In this document: one piece after another, positions 17,954 through 26,126 of the stretch | Numbering within the stretch: position 1 is the stretch's first letter | How the letters are laid out: each line of letters opens with the position of its first letter | Assembly (NCBI RefSeq): GCF_000615945.1 | Contig: NZ_BAMO01000009.1 | Coordinates: 1-64,000 of the forward strand | Length of the DNA stretch: 64,000 nucleotides | Source: Caldalkalibacillus mannanilyticus JCM 10596 | Lineage (GTDB): Bacteria; Bacillota; Bacilli; Caldalkalibacillales; JCM-10596 | Direction of reading: 5' to 3' | The notes under the pieces: generated by a model | The model's input: the letters and a program-made list of their open reading frames with translations, nothing else | Databases searched by the model: none | Told to the model about the DNA's origin: nothing | Made by a program: the position numbers and the translations under genes

Positions 17954-18556
17954 TCAGAAAGAGGAGCGAAACACGAGATATTGCTCAGGAGTATCAATAT
18001 CTTGCAAGCTTCTCTGATCTGTCACAGGAATCAGCAATCCATGTTGATTCCTTTTTATCATTTTACGAGCGCCTTCATCTCCCTTAAGCTGAAATAGTGC
18101 AGGAAACAGAGTGGAATGAAATAGAACAGGGGGACTAATGACGTCATGAAAACATGAAGCGATATAAGGTGGTTCTTTCTCCTGAAACAATAGGATCATC
18201 TGATCGATGATCTGCCTTGTCACAAACGGCTGATCGGCAAGTAAGATCATGATCGCTTCAGCCTTCATTTTTTGCGCTAAGGATAGACCGCACTTTATGG
18301 ACTCCGCTTGCCCCTTCAAGGAAGCTGTACAGGATTGCTGCTTCCATTTTTGTTTGTAGGATTCGGAAAAGAAGTGGGGAGGGAGCCAGGAGAGGGAGTC
18401 GTTTTCCTGTGTGATAACAATGATTTGATCTAACGACGAAGTAACCGCTGTTTCTAGAGCACAGCTTCCTAATGTGGTGTTACCCAAGGGAAGAGAGAGT
18501 TTCGCACATCCCATTCTCTTGCTTTGTCCTGCCGCAAGATAGATTCCAACAATCAT
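17954..18556 (-). CDS. MobA-like NTP transferase (molybdenum cofactor maturation)
   Basis: A nucleotidyltransferase of 200 residues of the MobA/MocA type. The signature is GIYLAAGQSKRMGCAKLSLP, and ILLADQPFVTRQIIDQMI is the Asp-containing metal motif. MocA/PucB-like proteins attach CMP or GMP to molybdopterin for insertion into xanthine-dehydrogenase-type enzymes. Its ATG overlaps the end of xdhC on the same strand, and the hydroxylase subunits follow divergently at 20895-24521, fitting a maturation role. It could be either the GMP or CMP version; MocA-like is more likely with a hydroxylase. Confidence 0.8.
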   Translation of the reverse strand: MIVGIYLAAGQSKRMGCAKLSLPLGNTTLGSCALETAVTSSLDQIIVITQENDSLSWLPPHFFSESYKQKWKQQSCTASLKGQAESIKCGLSLAQKMKAEAIMILLADQPFVTRQIIDQMILLFQEKEPPYIASCFHDVISPPVLFHSTLFPALFQLKGDEGARKMIKRNQHGLLIPVTDQRSLQDIDTPEQYLVFRSSF

Positions 18557-19568
18557 AGGGTTCCTTCCTTCTGTATTCTTTAATTAGTTCAGCTAGTATA
18601 CTAATCGCGATTTCTTCAGGTCCTTCAGCACCGATGGACAGCCCTAGGGGTGAATGGAACCATTCAGGAATCTTTTGCTCTTCTAAGAGCTGATAGGTTC
18701 TGTTTCTGGGACCTAAGACACCTAGGTATCGCACCTGTTGATGCAGTAAACTTCTTAGAATCTCTTGATCCTTCTGAAAATGATGAGTCATAAGTAAAAC
18801 AAAATCATGAGGAGAAAATTGAAAATCATGTAGAAAGGCACTCGGAAAATCCACGATGATCTTAGCGGCCTTGGGGAAAAAGCGTGGGTGACAGAGCGCT
18901 GGACGCCAATCGGTAACAATAACGTGAAAACCAATACTTGATGCATAGTCCGCAAGAGGGCGCACATCGGGACCTGCTCCGAAAACAATCAGGCGAGGCT
19001 GGGGGCGAAAAAGCTGGAGAAAATATCGTTCGCCTAGGATTTCTAGGAGGAGTGTATGTTTCGTTTTAGTTTGTAAGAACGAATAGAATGAAGCAGGAAT
19101 GTTACTAGTCCATGTGCCAAAGTGATCTCCCTGCTGTGAGAGGAATAGATACTCTACTACCCTGTCTGTTTTCGATAGTTTTTTAACATGGAGGACAGAG
19201 CTTCCCTGTTGTAAAAAATGACCTGCCTTCAGTAGGTGTTGTTGCAAGAGGTTATCCACCGCTTCTACAAGAACTGTGATTTTTCCATTGCAGCCCTTTC
19301 CTTGTCCCCAACCTACGTCATCTTTTGCTTGCAAATCGTAAACGATGGAGCAGGAGCTTTTTTCTTGCATGACACACTCTGCTCTCAGAGCTAAATCGTC
19401 TTCTAAGCATCCTCCACTTAAAAGCCCAATTTGTGTGCCGCTTTTTAGATACAGCATCAAGGCTCCTGGTTTACGATAAGAGGAGCCGTTCACTTCAATA
19501 ATGGTGGCTAATGCTTTTTTCTCCTGGCAATTGTTCATGGTATTCAAGATCGTGAAAACATCCTTCAT
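18480..19568 (-). CDS. XdhC/CoxI family maturation protein
   Basis: An XdhC-type protein that delivers sulfurated molybdenum cofactor to xanthine-dehydrogenase-like enzymes. The N-terminal part shows ATIIEVNGSSYRKPGALMLY and GLLSGGCLEDDLALRAE, and the Rossmann domain has RLIVFGAGPDVRPLADYASS and HPRFFPKAAK. AAAGGAGG precedes ATG 19568. As read, the frame runs 77 bases into the MobA-like gene. Adding one G near 18560 would end it at TGA 18553, giving 338 residues and a neat ATGA overlap with the next start; this fits the single-base losses seen elsewhere. The final 24 residues as read are therefore doubtful. Confidence 0.85.
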   Translation of the reverse strand: MKDVFTILNTMNNCQEKKALATIIEVNGSSYRKPGALMLYLKSGTQIGLLSGGCLEDDLALRAECVMQEKSSCSIVYDLQAKDDVGWGQGKGCNGKITVLVEAVDNLLQQHLLKAGHFLQQGSSVLHVKKLSKTDRVVEYLFLSQQGDHFGTWTSNIPASFYSFLQTKTKHTLLLEILGERYFLQLFRPQPRLIVFGAGPDVRPLADYASSIGFHVIVTDWRPALCHPRFFPKAAKIIVDFPSAFLHDFQFSPHDFVLLMTHHFQKDQEILRSLLHQQVRYLGVLGPRNRTYQLLEEQKIPEWFHSPLGLSIGAEGPEEIAISILAELIKEYRRKEPYDCWNLSCGRTKQENGMCETLSSLG

Positions 19569-19580
19569 TTAGAGCCTCCT

Positions 19581-19781
19581 TTATTTTTTTATCACTAAAT
19601 AGTCACCATGTTGAAGCTGAAGAAGCTCTGCTAAAAAAGCTTCGGCGATAGCAGTAGAGAGTTCAAGAGATTCTTCATCATTATTGGCTAATAAGGTGAG
19701 AGGAGCTCCTCCTAGATACCTTTTTTTATCCGTTGTAACATAGGCAAGAATGCCCTTCGCTTGCCCTTCAGGTTTACCCAT
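19581..19781 (-). CDS. Capping complex subunit for YIEGIA
   Basis: A small protein of 66 residues: GILAYVTTDKKRYLGGAPLT followed by an Asp/Glu-rich helix and the closing strand HGDYLVIKK. It matches what I know of the small partner that is regularly encoded directly after YIEGIA proteins and has been named for that pairing. Its start overlaps the YIEGIA stop by 8 bases (ATGGGTAA). ATG 19781 is chosen because GAGGAG lies ten bases upstream; GTG 19793 would sit inside that ribosome binding site. Function is unknown. It is followed by xdhC 13 bases downstream. Confidence 0.7.
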   Translation of the reverse strand: MGKPEGQAKGILAYVTTDKKRYLGGAPLTLLANNDEESLELSTAIAEAFLAELLQLQHGDYLVIKK

Positions 19782-20702
19782 TGTTATTTTCACTCCTCAT
19801 TACGTTTAATAATTCAGGATTTTTTTTCACCGTTTCTAGTAAAGGAGTCAGTAAAATTGTTTCCTTTAACAGCTCAAAATTTTTGATGACAGGAACTAAA
19901 GCAATAATAATTTTCCCTTCGACGGGGTTCTGAACACTATAGATTTTCCTCTGTCCTAGTCTTCTTGTTGCTTCGAATAAAATAGCCTGACGTTGGCCGT
20001 TATTAAGCAGGGGAATTTGAAAGTGATCACGATTTGGATGGATCACAGCCGCTATTCCTTCTTCTAGAAACCAATCCTTTGCTTCTTCTCTGCCCATAAG
20101 ATTAGAAACAAACAATCCATCTACGTAGAGTTCTGAACCTCTTAGTTCAATTTCTCCCTCTGTCACTGTGGCGATATCCTGTACCTTCTGACGAGCGGTA
20201 AAGTGCTTGAGCACATAGAAGAAGAGGATACCCACAACCGAACCTGACAAGACCTCAACCCATGTAGCTGTTTTCCCAAACTCTTGCATTAACTGGATGG
20301 TCAGTGCTGTGGCAAAGGAAACGAGGAGAGCGATATAATTGCGCGATTCAAATATTTTTGAAATGCCATCTATATAAGCACTTCCTCGTTTGGTAAACTC
20401 CTCGCCTTCAAGGTCTAGCAGACTTTCTCTTTCCATTTTTCGAACCTCGCGAAATTGTTGGATGGCTAAGCTAGAAATGTGACGGCTGTAAAATTTTTGG
20501 TCATGAGTGTTGGAATAATAAAGGCTCCGAGTGCCGCGGCAACTCCTCCTGTCACGAGATGAATAAAATAACCATTAGGATAAGTAGGGTATTGTCTGTA
20601 ATCTAGCTTCATTGATAGGAAACGAGCGATGGTTCCAATCACTGTTGCCGTTATGATCAGAACCAGCATTTCAGGAGCGATGACATCGTTGTTATTGGAC
20701 AT
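19774..20702 (-). CDS. YIEGIA family membrane protein (one-base frameshift)
   Basis: A membrane protein of about 309 residues. Residues 1-79 (MLVLIITATVIGTIARFLSM and YRQYPTYPNGYFIHLVTGGV) contain two transmembrane helices. The frame shifts near 20467: NFTAVTFLA continues as LAIQQFREVRKMERESLLDL after one added T. The second part has RGSAYIDGISKIFESRNYIA, the variant here of the YIEGIA motif, and two more helices, then a soluble C-terminal region with FVSNLMGREEAKDWFLEEGI. The family is of unknown function. The start is at ATG 20702 (upstream AGGAGTTCTG weak). It lies inside a molybdenum hydroxylase locus. Confidence 0.8.
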
Positions 20703-20894
20703 GTTTTTCAGAACTCCTTGCTACGAAATTTTGGTATTAGCGTGTGTTAATGGAATGTTTTTATACCCTCTCCTGTTTTCTCCTATTTCAATGAATGGAC
20801 AGTGGAAACAATACCCATACTAATTTTATGCTGAAAAATAGCTGTTCATTATCCTAAAAAATTTCTTCCTATAGCTAAAGGTGGTTCTTCAATT

Positions 20895-23222
20895 ATGAGC
20901 TGGAGTATTGGAAAAAGCATTTATCGGAAAGAAGCTCTAGAAAAAGTGACAGGTAGAGCAAAATATACAGATGACGTTTCAGCCAAAGAGATGTTACATG
21001 GTAAGCTAGTGATCAGCCCTCATGCGCATGCCAATATAAAATCAATAGATACACGAAAAGCTTATGAGGTACCGGGTGTTAGAGCGATCCTAGTAGGACA
21101 GCCCTTTCCCCTGACTGGAGAAGAAATAAAGGATCGTCCTCCTATTGCCTATGAAAAAGTAAGGTATCATGGGGAGCCAGTTGCTGTTGTCGTAGCAGAT
21201 ACTTCTCTTCAAGCCAAGCGAGCAGCAGAGCTTGTCGAAGTGATCTATGAACCTCTGCCTGTTGTAAATTCCCCCGCGGAAGCATTGCTTCCTGATGCTA
21301 CGCTCGTTCACGAAAATGTACTAGCCTATGAAAAAATCCAACATGTTTACCCTGAGGAAAAATCCAATATTGCCAACCGAACCAAAATTCGAAAGGGGAA
21401 TATGGAGCAAGGCTGGAAAGAAAGTGACGTAACGATCGAAACAAGCTTTTCATTCTCGCCTTCTGACCATATTGCTATGGAAACAAGATGTGTGACGGCG
21501 CAGATCCGTCCTGATGGTTTTGTTGTTTTTTCATCTGCTACACAATCTCCTTATATCATTACAGAATTAATGAGCCGATATTTCAATCTTGAGGAAGGAA
21601 AAATCATTGTCCACACTCCACTAGTGGGGGGAGGTTACGGGGGAAAAGTAGCTGTACAATTGGAGCTGATCGCCTATATGGCAACACTTGCTGTGGGTGG
21701 CAGACCCGTCAAGTTCTTCAACACTCGTGAAGAAGATATGATCACTTCGCCCGTTCATATTGGGCTTGATGCGAAGATAAAGTTGGGAGCGACCAAGGAA
21801 GGAAAACTAGCTGCCGCAGAAATTTTGTATATGTTTGACTCAGGAGCGTACTCAGATAAGGGAGCTACTATCAGTCGCGCTGCGGCAGTCACTTGTACAG
21901 GACCTTATCATATCGAAAATATATGGTGTGACTCCCTCTGCGTATATACCAATCATCCCTATGCAACAGCATATAGAGGCTTTAGCCATTCAGAGCTTTT
22001 ATTCGTTTTTGAACGAGCGATGGATATGCTGGCAAAGAAACTAAAGATCGATCCAGTAGAATTTCGTAAAATCAATTCGTTTCTTCCTGGTCATACCACA
22101 GCGACACAAATTCGCTTAAATGAGAGTACGGTAGGCAACCTACCCAATTGCATCGATCGATTAAAGCAATTAATGAATTGGGAGGAAGGAATCGTAATTC
22201 AAGAATCTGCACGAAAGCTCAGGGTTAAGGGAGTTAGTTGTATATGGAAGACTTCCACGATAGATTCAGAGGCAAGCTCTGGCGTTGTACTTACCTTTAA
22301 TATCGATGGCAGTGTCAACATCCATTCAGGGCTTGTTGAAATAGGAACAGGTACGAAAACCATTCTAGCTCAGTTGCTTGCAGAGAAGCTAAAAATGGAT
22401 GTTAATAAGATTTATGTCAAGATGGAAGTAGATACTCAAACCACTCCAAAACATTGGAAAACAGTAGCAAGTCGAGGGACGTTAATGGCGGGACGAGCCT
22501 TGTTAAAAGCGGCGGACGATGCCATTGAGCAGTTAAAAAATATTGCTTCACGTGTCCTCATGTGTTCGCCTGATGATTTGGAGGTAGGAAATGAAAAGGT
22601 ATATGTACGTGATGAACCCGATACGTTTATCGATGTGAAAGAGGTTTGTCATGGCTATAAATATCCTTCTGGATATTCCATCGGTGGGCAGGTGATTGGA
22701 AGAGGGCACTATATATTGCGGCATTTGACCCATATCGACCATGAAACAGGTGTGGGAAAACCCGGACCGGAGTATACGGTGGGGGCACAGGGAGTCGAGG
22801 TGGAATTTGATATCAGAGATTATACATATAAAATACTGAAAGCCTATTCTGTAATTGATGCTGGAAAGGTATTGAATCAAAAAGCGGCTCAGGGGCAAGT
22901 AATGGGAGCAATGAGCATGGGGTTGAATTTTGGTTCCAGTGAAACTTTTGAATTTAACCATGAAGGGAAAGTACTAAACCCTCGTCTGCGTACATATGTT
23001 CCTTTTCGGTATGGAGAACATCCTGAATATAGGGTGCACTTTCTTGAAACTCCCTATCTTGATGGTCCATATGGGGCGCGTGGATTAGGGGAAATCGGAT
23101 TAATTGGAATGCCAGCCGCCCTTGCTAACTCTCTCTCGACTGCGGCAGGAGTAGACCTAAATAAGCTCCCTATTACCCCGGAGCTCATCTGGCAGGAAAA
23201 AAAGGCGGTGGATGCTAGATGA
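20895..23222 (+). CDS. Molybdenum hydroxylase, Mo-binding large subunit (xanthine-dehydrogenase family)
   Basis: The molybdopterin-binding subunit, 775 residues, of a xanthine-dehydrogenase-type hydroxylase that inserts water-derived oxygen into a substrate. It starts with the typical KEALEKVTGRAKYTDDV, has GGGYGGKVAVQLELIAYMA (cofactor contact), TAYRGFSHSELLFVFERAMD and, near the C-terminus, DGPYGARGLGEIGLIGMPAA with the catalytic Glu. AAAGGTGG precedes ATG 20895. Its stop overlaps the FAD subunit start by four bases (ATGA type). XdhC- and MobA-like genes lie divergently upstream. Subunits resemble B. subtilis PucD, but no other purine-degradation genes are present, so the substrate stays open. 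Confidence 0.9.
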   Translation: MSWSIGKSIYRKEALEKVTGRAKYTDDVSAKEMLHGKLVISPHAHANIKSIDTRKAYEVPGVRAILVGQPFPLTGEEIKDRPPIAYEKVRYHGEPVAVVVADTSLQAKRAAELVEVIYEPLPVVNSPAEALLPDATLVHENVLAYEKIQHVYPEEKSNIANRTKIRKGNMEQGWKESDVTIETSFSFSPSDHIAMETRCVTAQIRPDGFVVFSSATQSPYIITELMSRYFNLEEGKIIVHTPLVGGGYGGKVAVQLELIAYMATLAVGGRPVKFFNTREEDMITSPVHIGLDAKIKLGATKEGKLAAAEILYMFDSGAYSDKGATISRAAAVTCTGPYHIENIWCDSLCVYTNHPYATAYRGFSHSELLFVFERAMDMLAKKLKIDPVEFRKINSFLPGHTTATQIRLNESTVGNLPNCIDRLKQLMNWEEGIVIQESARKLRVKGVSCIWKTSTIDSEASSGVVLTFNIDGSVNIHSGLVEIGTGTKTILAQLLAEKLKMDVNKIYVKMEVDTQTTPKHWKTVASRGTLMAGRALLKAADDAIEQLKNIASRVLMCSPDDLEVGNEKVYVRDEPDTFIDVKEVCHGYKYPSGYSIGGQVIGRGHYILRHLTHIDHETGVGKPGPEYTVGAQGVEVEFDIRDYTYKILKAYSVIDAGKVLNQKAAQGQVMGAMSMGLNFGSSETFEFNHEGKVLNPRLRTYVPFRYGEHPEYRVHFLETPYLDGPYGARGLGEIGLIGMPAALANSLSTAAGVDLNKLPITPELIWQEKKAVDAR

Positions 23223-24061
23223 TCTCTTTTGACTTTGAATATTTCAAACCCACCTCCATAAAAGAAGCCATTCGGTTATACCATGAATTAGATGAGCAAG
23301 GAAAGAAGCCGATGTATTTCTCAGGAGGAACAGAGCTTATTACTCTTGGCAGAGTGAATCAGCTAGAAACGAAGGCAGTGATTGATATCAAATCAATACC
23401 TGAATGCCTTGTACTAAAAAAAGATGCTACGAGGGTAACATTAGGGGCGGTACAATCACTAAATAAAATCAGGGAACAAAAATTATTTCCATTTTTAGAT
23501 AAAGTGATTGTCGAAATTGCTGATCATACAGCACGAAATAAAATTACACTAGGTGGAAATCTATGTGCCAACATTATTTATCGAGAAACTATATTGCCTC
23601 TGTTGCTAACCAATAGTCAGGTGGTCATTGCCAGTCAAACAGGGATCAAAGAGCTTCCCATAACGGAGGTCTTCAACCAGACCTTAAAGTTAGAAAAAGG
23701 AGAGTTTCTTGTTCAAACCATCACAGAGAACAAAGAGATAGATTTGCCTTCTCTTAGTGTGAAAAAAAGAAGACAGTGGGATGTTGGTTATCCTCTTATC
23801 ACCGTTGCTGCCCTCTTGAAAAAGGGAAAAATCAAAGTCGCCATAAGTGGGCTATGTGAATTTCCTTTTCGTGATCCCCAAATAGAAGAATGCTTGAATA
23901 ATCAACAGGTATCGAAGGAGAGCAGAATTAAAGAAGCGATGGACCAGATATCCCATCCTATACTAGATGATGTTCATGGTTCAGCAGAGTATCGTCTGTT
24001 TGTCTTGAAAAACACACTAGAAGATATACTGGATGCCTTGGAAGGAGCGAAGCATGTATAA
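23219..24061 (+). CDS. Molybdenum hydroxylase, FAD-binding subunit
   Basis: The medium subunit, 280 residues, that carries FAD between the iron-sulfur subunit and the electron acceptor. It shows FDFEYFKPTSIKEAIRLYHE, the FAD loop MYFSGGTELITLGRVNQLET and ARNKITLGGNLCANIIYRET, where the GGNL(C/A) motif contacts the flavin. The start overlaps the large subunit stop, and the end overlaps the iron-sulfur subunit start by 8 bases. It is the equivalent of PucC in Bacillus. Confidence 0.88.
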   Translation: MISFDFEYFKPTSIKEAIRLYHELDEQGKKPMYFSGGTELITLGRVNQLETKAVIDIKSIPECLVLKKDATRVTLGAVQSLNKIREQKLFPFLDKVIVEIADHTARNKITLGGNLCANIIYRETILPLLLTNSQVVIASQTGIKELPITEVFNQTLKLEKGEFLVQTITENKEIDLPSLSVKKRRQWDVGYPLITVAALLKKGKIKVAISGLCEFPFRDPQIEECLNNQQVSKESRIKEAMDQISHPILDDVHGSAEYRLFVLKNTLEDILDALEGAKHV

Positions 24062-24521
24062 AACAGAATTTACTCTTGATATTAATGGTGAAAAGCGAAC
24101 CGTCTATGCTAGGAATGCCGATACTTTACTCTTTGTCCTCCGTGAAGAATTAGGCTTAACTGGGGCAAAACCAGGGTGCTTGAACGGTGATTGCGGTGCG
24201 TGTACGATTGATGTCGATGGAGATTCGATGAAGTCATGCTTGATGCTAGCAATCGAAGCCATGGATAAAAAAATTACAACAGTGGAAGGTCTTAAAAACG
24301 CTCCGATTCAGATGCAGTTTATAGAAAAATTCGCCTTTCAATGTGGGTATTGTACCCCCGGTTTTATAATGAATTGCAACTCACTCATTCAGAAATATCC
24401 TCATGCTGACGATGTAGTGATCAAGGATTGGCTGGAATCAAACATTTGCCGTTGTACAGGATATAAAGAAATTGAAGAAGCGATCAAGGCAGTATTATCA
24501 AGTGCTCAAACACCTCATTAG
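24054..24521 (+). CDS. Molybdenum hydroxylase, 2Fe-2S subunit
   Basis: The small iron-sulfur subunit, 155 residues. The plant-type ferredoxin cluster is in GAKPGCLNGDCGACTIDVDG and the C-terminal cluster in FQCGYCTPGFIMNCNSL plus ESNICRCTGYKEIEEA. All eight expected Cys are present. AAGGAG in front of ATG 24054 sets the start; ATG 24033 upstream lies before that ribosome binding site. It is the last gene of the three-gene hydroxylase operon and the equivalent of PucE. Confidence 0.9.
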   Translation: MYKTEFTLDINGEKRTVYARNADTLLFVLREELGLTGAKPGCLNGDCGACTIDVDGDSMKSCLMLAIEAMDKKITTVEGLKNAPIQMQFIEKFAFQCGYCTPGFIMNCNSLIQKYPHADDVVIKDWLESNICRCTGYKEIEEAIKAVLSSAQTPH

Positions 24522-24588
24522 GAATCTTGCTGTAGAGGGAGAAAAATAAAAACATTTCATTTGTTTACATTATTTTACTGAAAGTAGA

Positions 24589-24595
24589 CATACTA
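24589..24595 (+). promoter_or_regulatory. Possible sporulation sigma factor -10 element
   Basis: CATACTA, 48 bases before the Gln-rich gene, equals the -10 consensus of the forespore factor sigma-G and is close to that of sigma-E. No convincing -35 element is seen at the right distance, so this is a weak call. Confidence 0.25.
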
Positions 24596-24642
24596 GTAGA
24601 GTAATTTCTTTAATCAAATAGATCATCAGGAGGTAGATAACG

Positions 24643-24918
24643 ATGCAACAAAATCAACAGGCTCAACAAGCGATACAACAGGCGCAGCAAGCGATTCAGC
24701 AGGTACAACAGTCTCTTCAGCAAGCAACACAACAAGCGAATCCACAAGCCATTCAACAAGCACAGCAACAACTTCAACAAGCTACTCAACAGATTCAACA
24801 AGCTCAAAATAGTGCTCAACCTGCGCAACAGCAACAATTTCAACAAATTCAACAAGAGCTTCAGCAGGCGTCCCAGCAGTTGCAACAAGCTCAACAAATG
24901 CAAAATCAGCAGCAATAA
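24643..24918 (+). CDS. Gln/Ala-rich low-complexity protein
   Basis: I do not recognise a named family. The 91-residue protein contains 52 Gln (57 percent) and 14 Ala, and only one charged residue (a Glu). QQ pairs recur every three to four residues with A, I, V or L between, as in QQAQQAIQQAQQAIQQVQQ, so a long helix with a weakly hydrophobic stripe is likely. AGGAGGTAGATAACG is a good ribosome binding site for ATG 24643, and a clear terminator follows, so it is a real, separately transcribed gene. Gamma-type small acid-soluble spore proteins are also Gln-rich but carry Lys, Arg, Phe and Glu, unlike this one. The Leu-rich frames on the other strand are mirror images of the repeat. Confidence 0.72.
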   Translation: MQQNQQAQQAIQQAQQAIQQVQQSLQQATQQANPQAIQQAQQQLQQATQQIQQAQNSAQPAQQQQFQQIQQELQQASQQLQQAQQMQNQQQ

Positions 24919-24935
24919 GCTCTTTATTAAATGTA

Positions 24936-24997
24936 ATAACAAAGGCACAGAAGAAAGGTACAACCATACTATTTTTATGGCTGTGCCTTTTTGTTAT
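24936..24997. terminator. Bidirectional terminator, Gln-rich gene and ligase
   Basis: ATAACAAAGGCACAG (24936-24950) pairs with CTGTGCCTTTTTGTTAT (24981-24997). The T-run follows the stem on the plus strand, and the A-rich 5' arm gives T's on the minus strand, where the ligase gene ends. Confidence 0.75.
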
Positions 24998-25006
24998 GTT
25001 CGCGAT

Positions 25007-25960
25007 CTATTCAATTTGGTCGAACGTACAATCTGTTGGACTTAGATCCATAAAAGCTTGAATACTTGGTTGCCTTAACGTTTTAGAACGGGTCCATTCC
25101 ATAAATTTAACTTTGATCGATAGCTTAGGTACCACCCAAATAGCCTCTTTATTTCTCTCAGGCAAGTTGATAAAAGGGCGCTCTGCAATGATCATTCCTC
25201 CTTGGATCTTCTCGGTCAGGTTCCTCCAATCATTTTGTGTCAATTTGCCCGTTCCTGCATGTCCAATATAATAGAACTGACCTTGTTCATTGTATAATCC
25301 AAGTAAAAGAGAGTTTACTAAGCCTCCGCGAAGAGTAACACCACCGACTACGGCAAATAAATCTTTGTAATTTTTTACTTTTTGCCACCGATCATTTTTG
25401 CCATTCATGAGGTAGGGACTATTTTGATCTTTAACAATGATTCCTTCCATTTCCTGTTCCTTAATCGCTGTGTAAACCCCCTGACTATCTTCATAGGAGG
25501 AAACCAGCTGAATTTGCTTGCTTGGTTGAATCATTTCTGACAATAACTGTAGTCTTTTGGCTAAAGGCTCTTGATTAACCCAGGAACCATTATAGAAGAT
25601 GACATCAAAAATCATATAGGTAATGGGAACAATGTTTTGGACCTGTTCAATTCGATCCATGCGCCGCAGAGCATCTCGGCGCATTACTTCGTGAAAAGAG
25701 GGCTTTCCATCACTTCCAAGTGCAATGAGCTCTCCATCTAGAATGACCGATTTCGCTGTACAATAGGATGAGATGTGCAGTAACTCAGGGTAATGATGTG
25801 TGCGTTCATTTTTTTTTCGGTTAAATAAGCGGGTTTTCTTGCCATCATAGTAGGTTAGAATCCGCACACCATCCCACTTAATTTGTGCTATCCATTGTTT
25901 TCCTTCAGGTATAGAGTTTGCAGAAACAGGTTCAAATGGGCTGATGGGTTGAAAGTCCAT
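25007..25960 (-). CDS. ATP-dependent DNA ligase, LigD ligase-domain type
   Basis: A 317-residue ATP-dependent DNA ligase corresponding to the ligase domain of LigD. The adenylated Lys lies in QWIAQIKWDGVRILTYYDGK (motif I, KWDG). SVILDGELIALGSDGKPSF is motif III and MEGIIVKDQNSPYLMNGKND with WQKVKNYKDLFAVVGG motifs IV-V. The OB domain follows (IGHAGTGKL). GAAAGGAGATACCAAT precedes ATG 25960; the longer reading to 26005 is not supported. It seals breaks with Ku in bacterial non-homologous end joining, typically in dormant spores. Polymerase and Ku genes lie at 7747 and 31171, so LigD is split into separate proteins. Confidence 0.92.
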   Translation of the reverse strand: MDFQPISPFEPVSANSIPEGKQWIAQIKWDGVRILTYYDGKKTRLFNRKKNERTHHYPELLHISSYCTAKSVILDGELIALGSDGKPSFHEVMRRDALRRMDRIEQVQNIVPITYMIFDVIFYNGSWVNQEPLAKRLQLLSEMIQPSKQIQLVSSYEDSQGVYTAIKEQEMEGIIVKDQNSPYLMNGKNDRWQKVKNYKDLFAVVGGVTLRGGLVNSLLLGLYNEQGQFYYIGHAGTGKLTQNDWRNLTEKIQGGMIIAERPFINLPERNKEAIWVVPKLSIKVKFMEWTRSKTLRQPSIQAFMDLSPTDCTFDQIE

Positions 25961-26063
25961 ATTGGTATCTCCTTTCTTATCGTCTATGGTCTGAAACAAC
26001 AGCAAAAAATCATCTTATAGATACATATCTAAGGTGCTTAGTCTAATTGTTAACAAAAATATT

Positions 26064-26092
26064 ACAACTTCTTAATAAACACATAGTATAAT
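26064..26092 (+). promoter_or_regulatory. Possible sigma-K promoter of the OB/thermonuclease gene
   Basis: CATAGTATA at 26082-26090 fits the sigma-K -10 element CATANNNTA exactly, with AC at 26064-26065 sixteen bases upstream, as in the sigma-K -35. TATAAT at 26087-26092 overlaps it and could serve sigma-A, but no -35 hexamer is evident at 17 bases. Confidence 0.35.
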
Positions 26093-26126
26093 GAAGCTGT
26101 ACCATAAATTGTGAAGGAGGATGAAT

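Noticed and set aside
24610-24963. Leu-rich open frames on the minus strand opposite the Gln-rich gene
   Set aside because: They are the mirror image of CAA/CAG repeats (TTG/CTG), have no ribosome binding site and run across the terminator.
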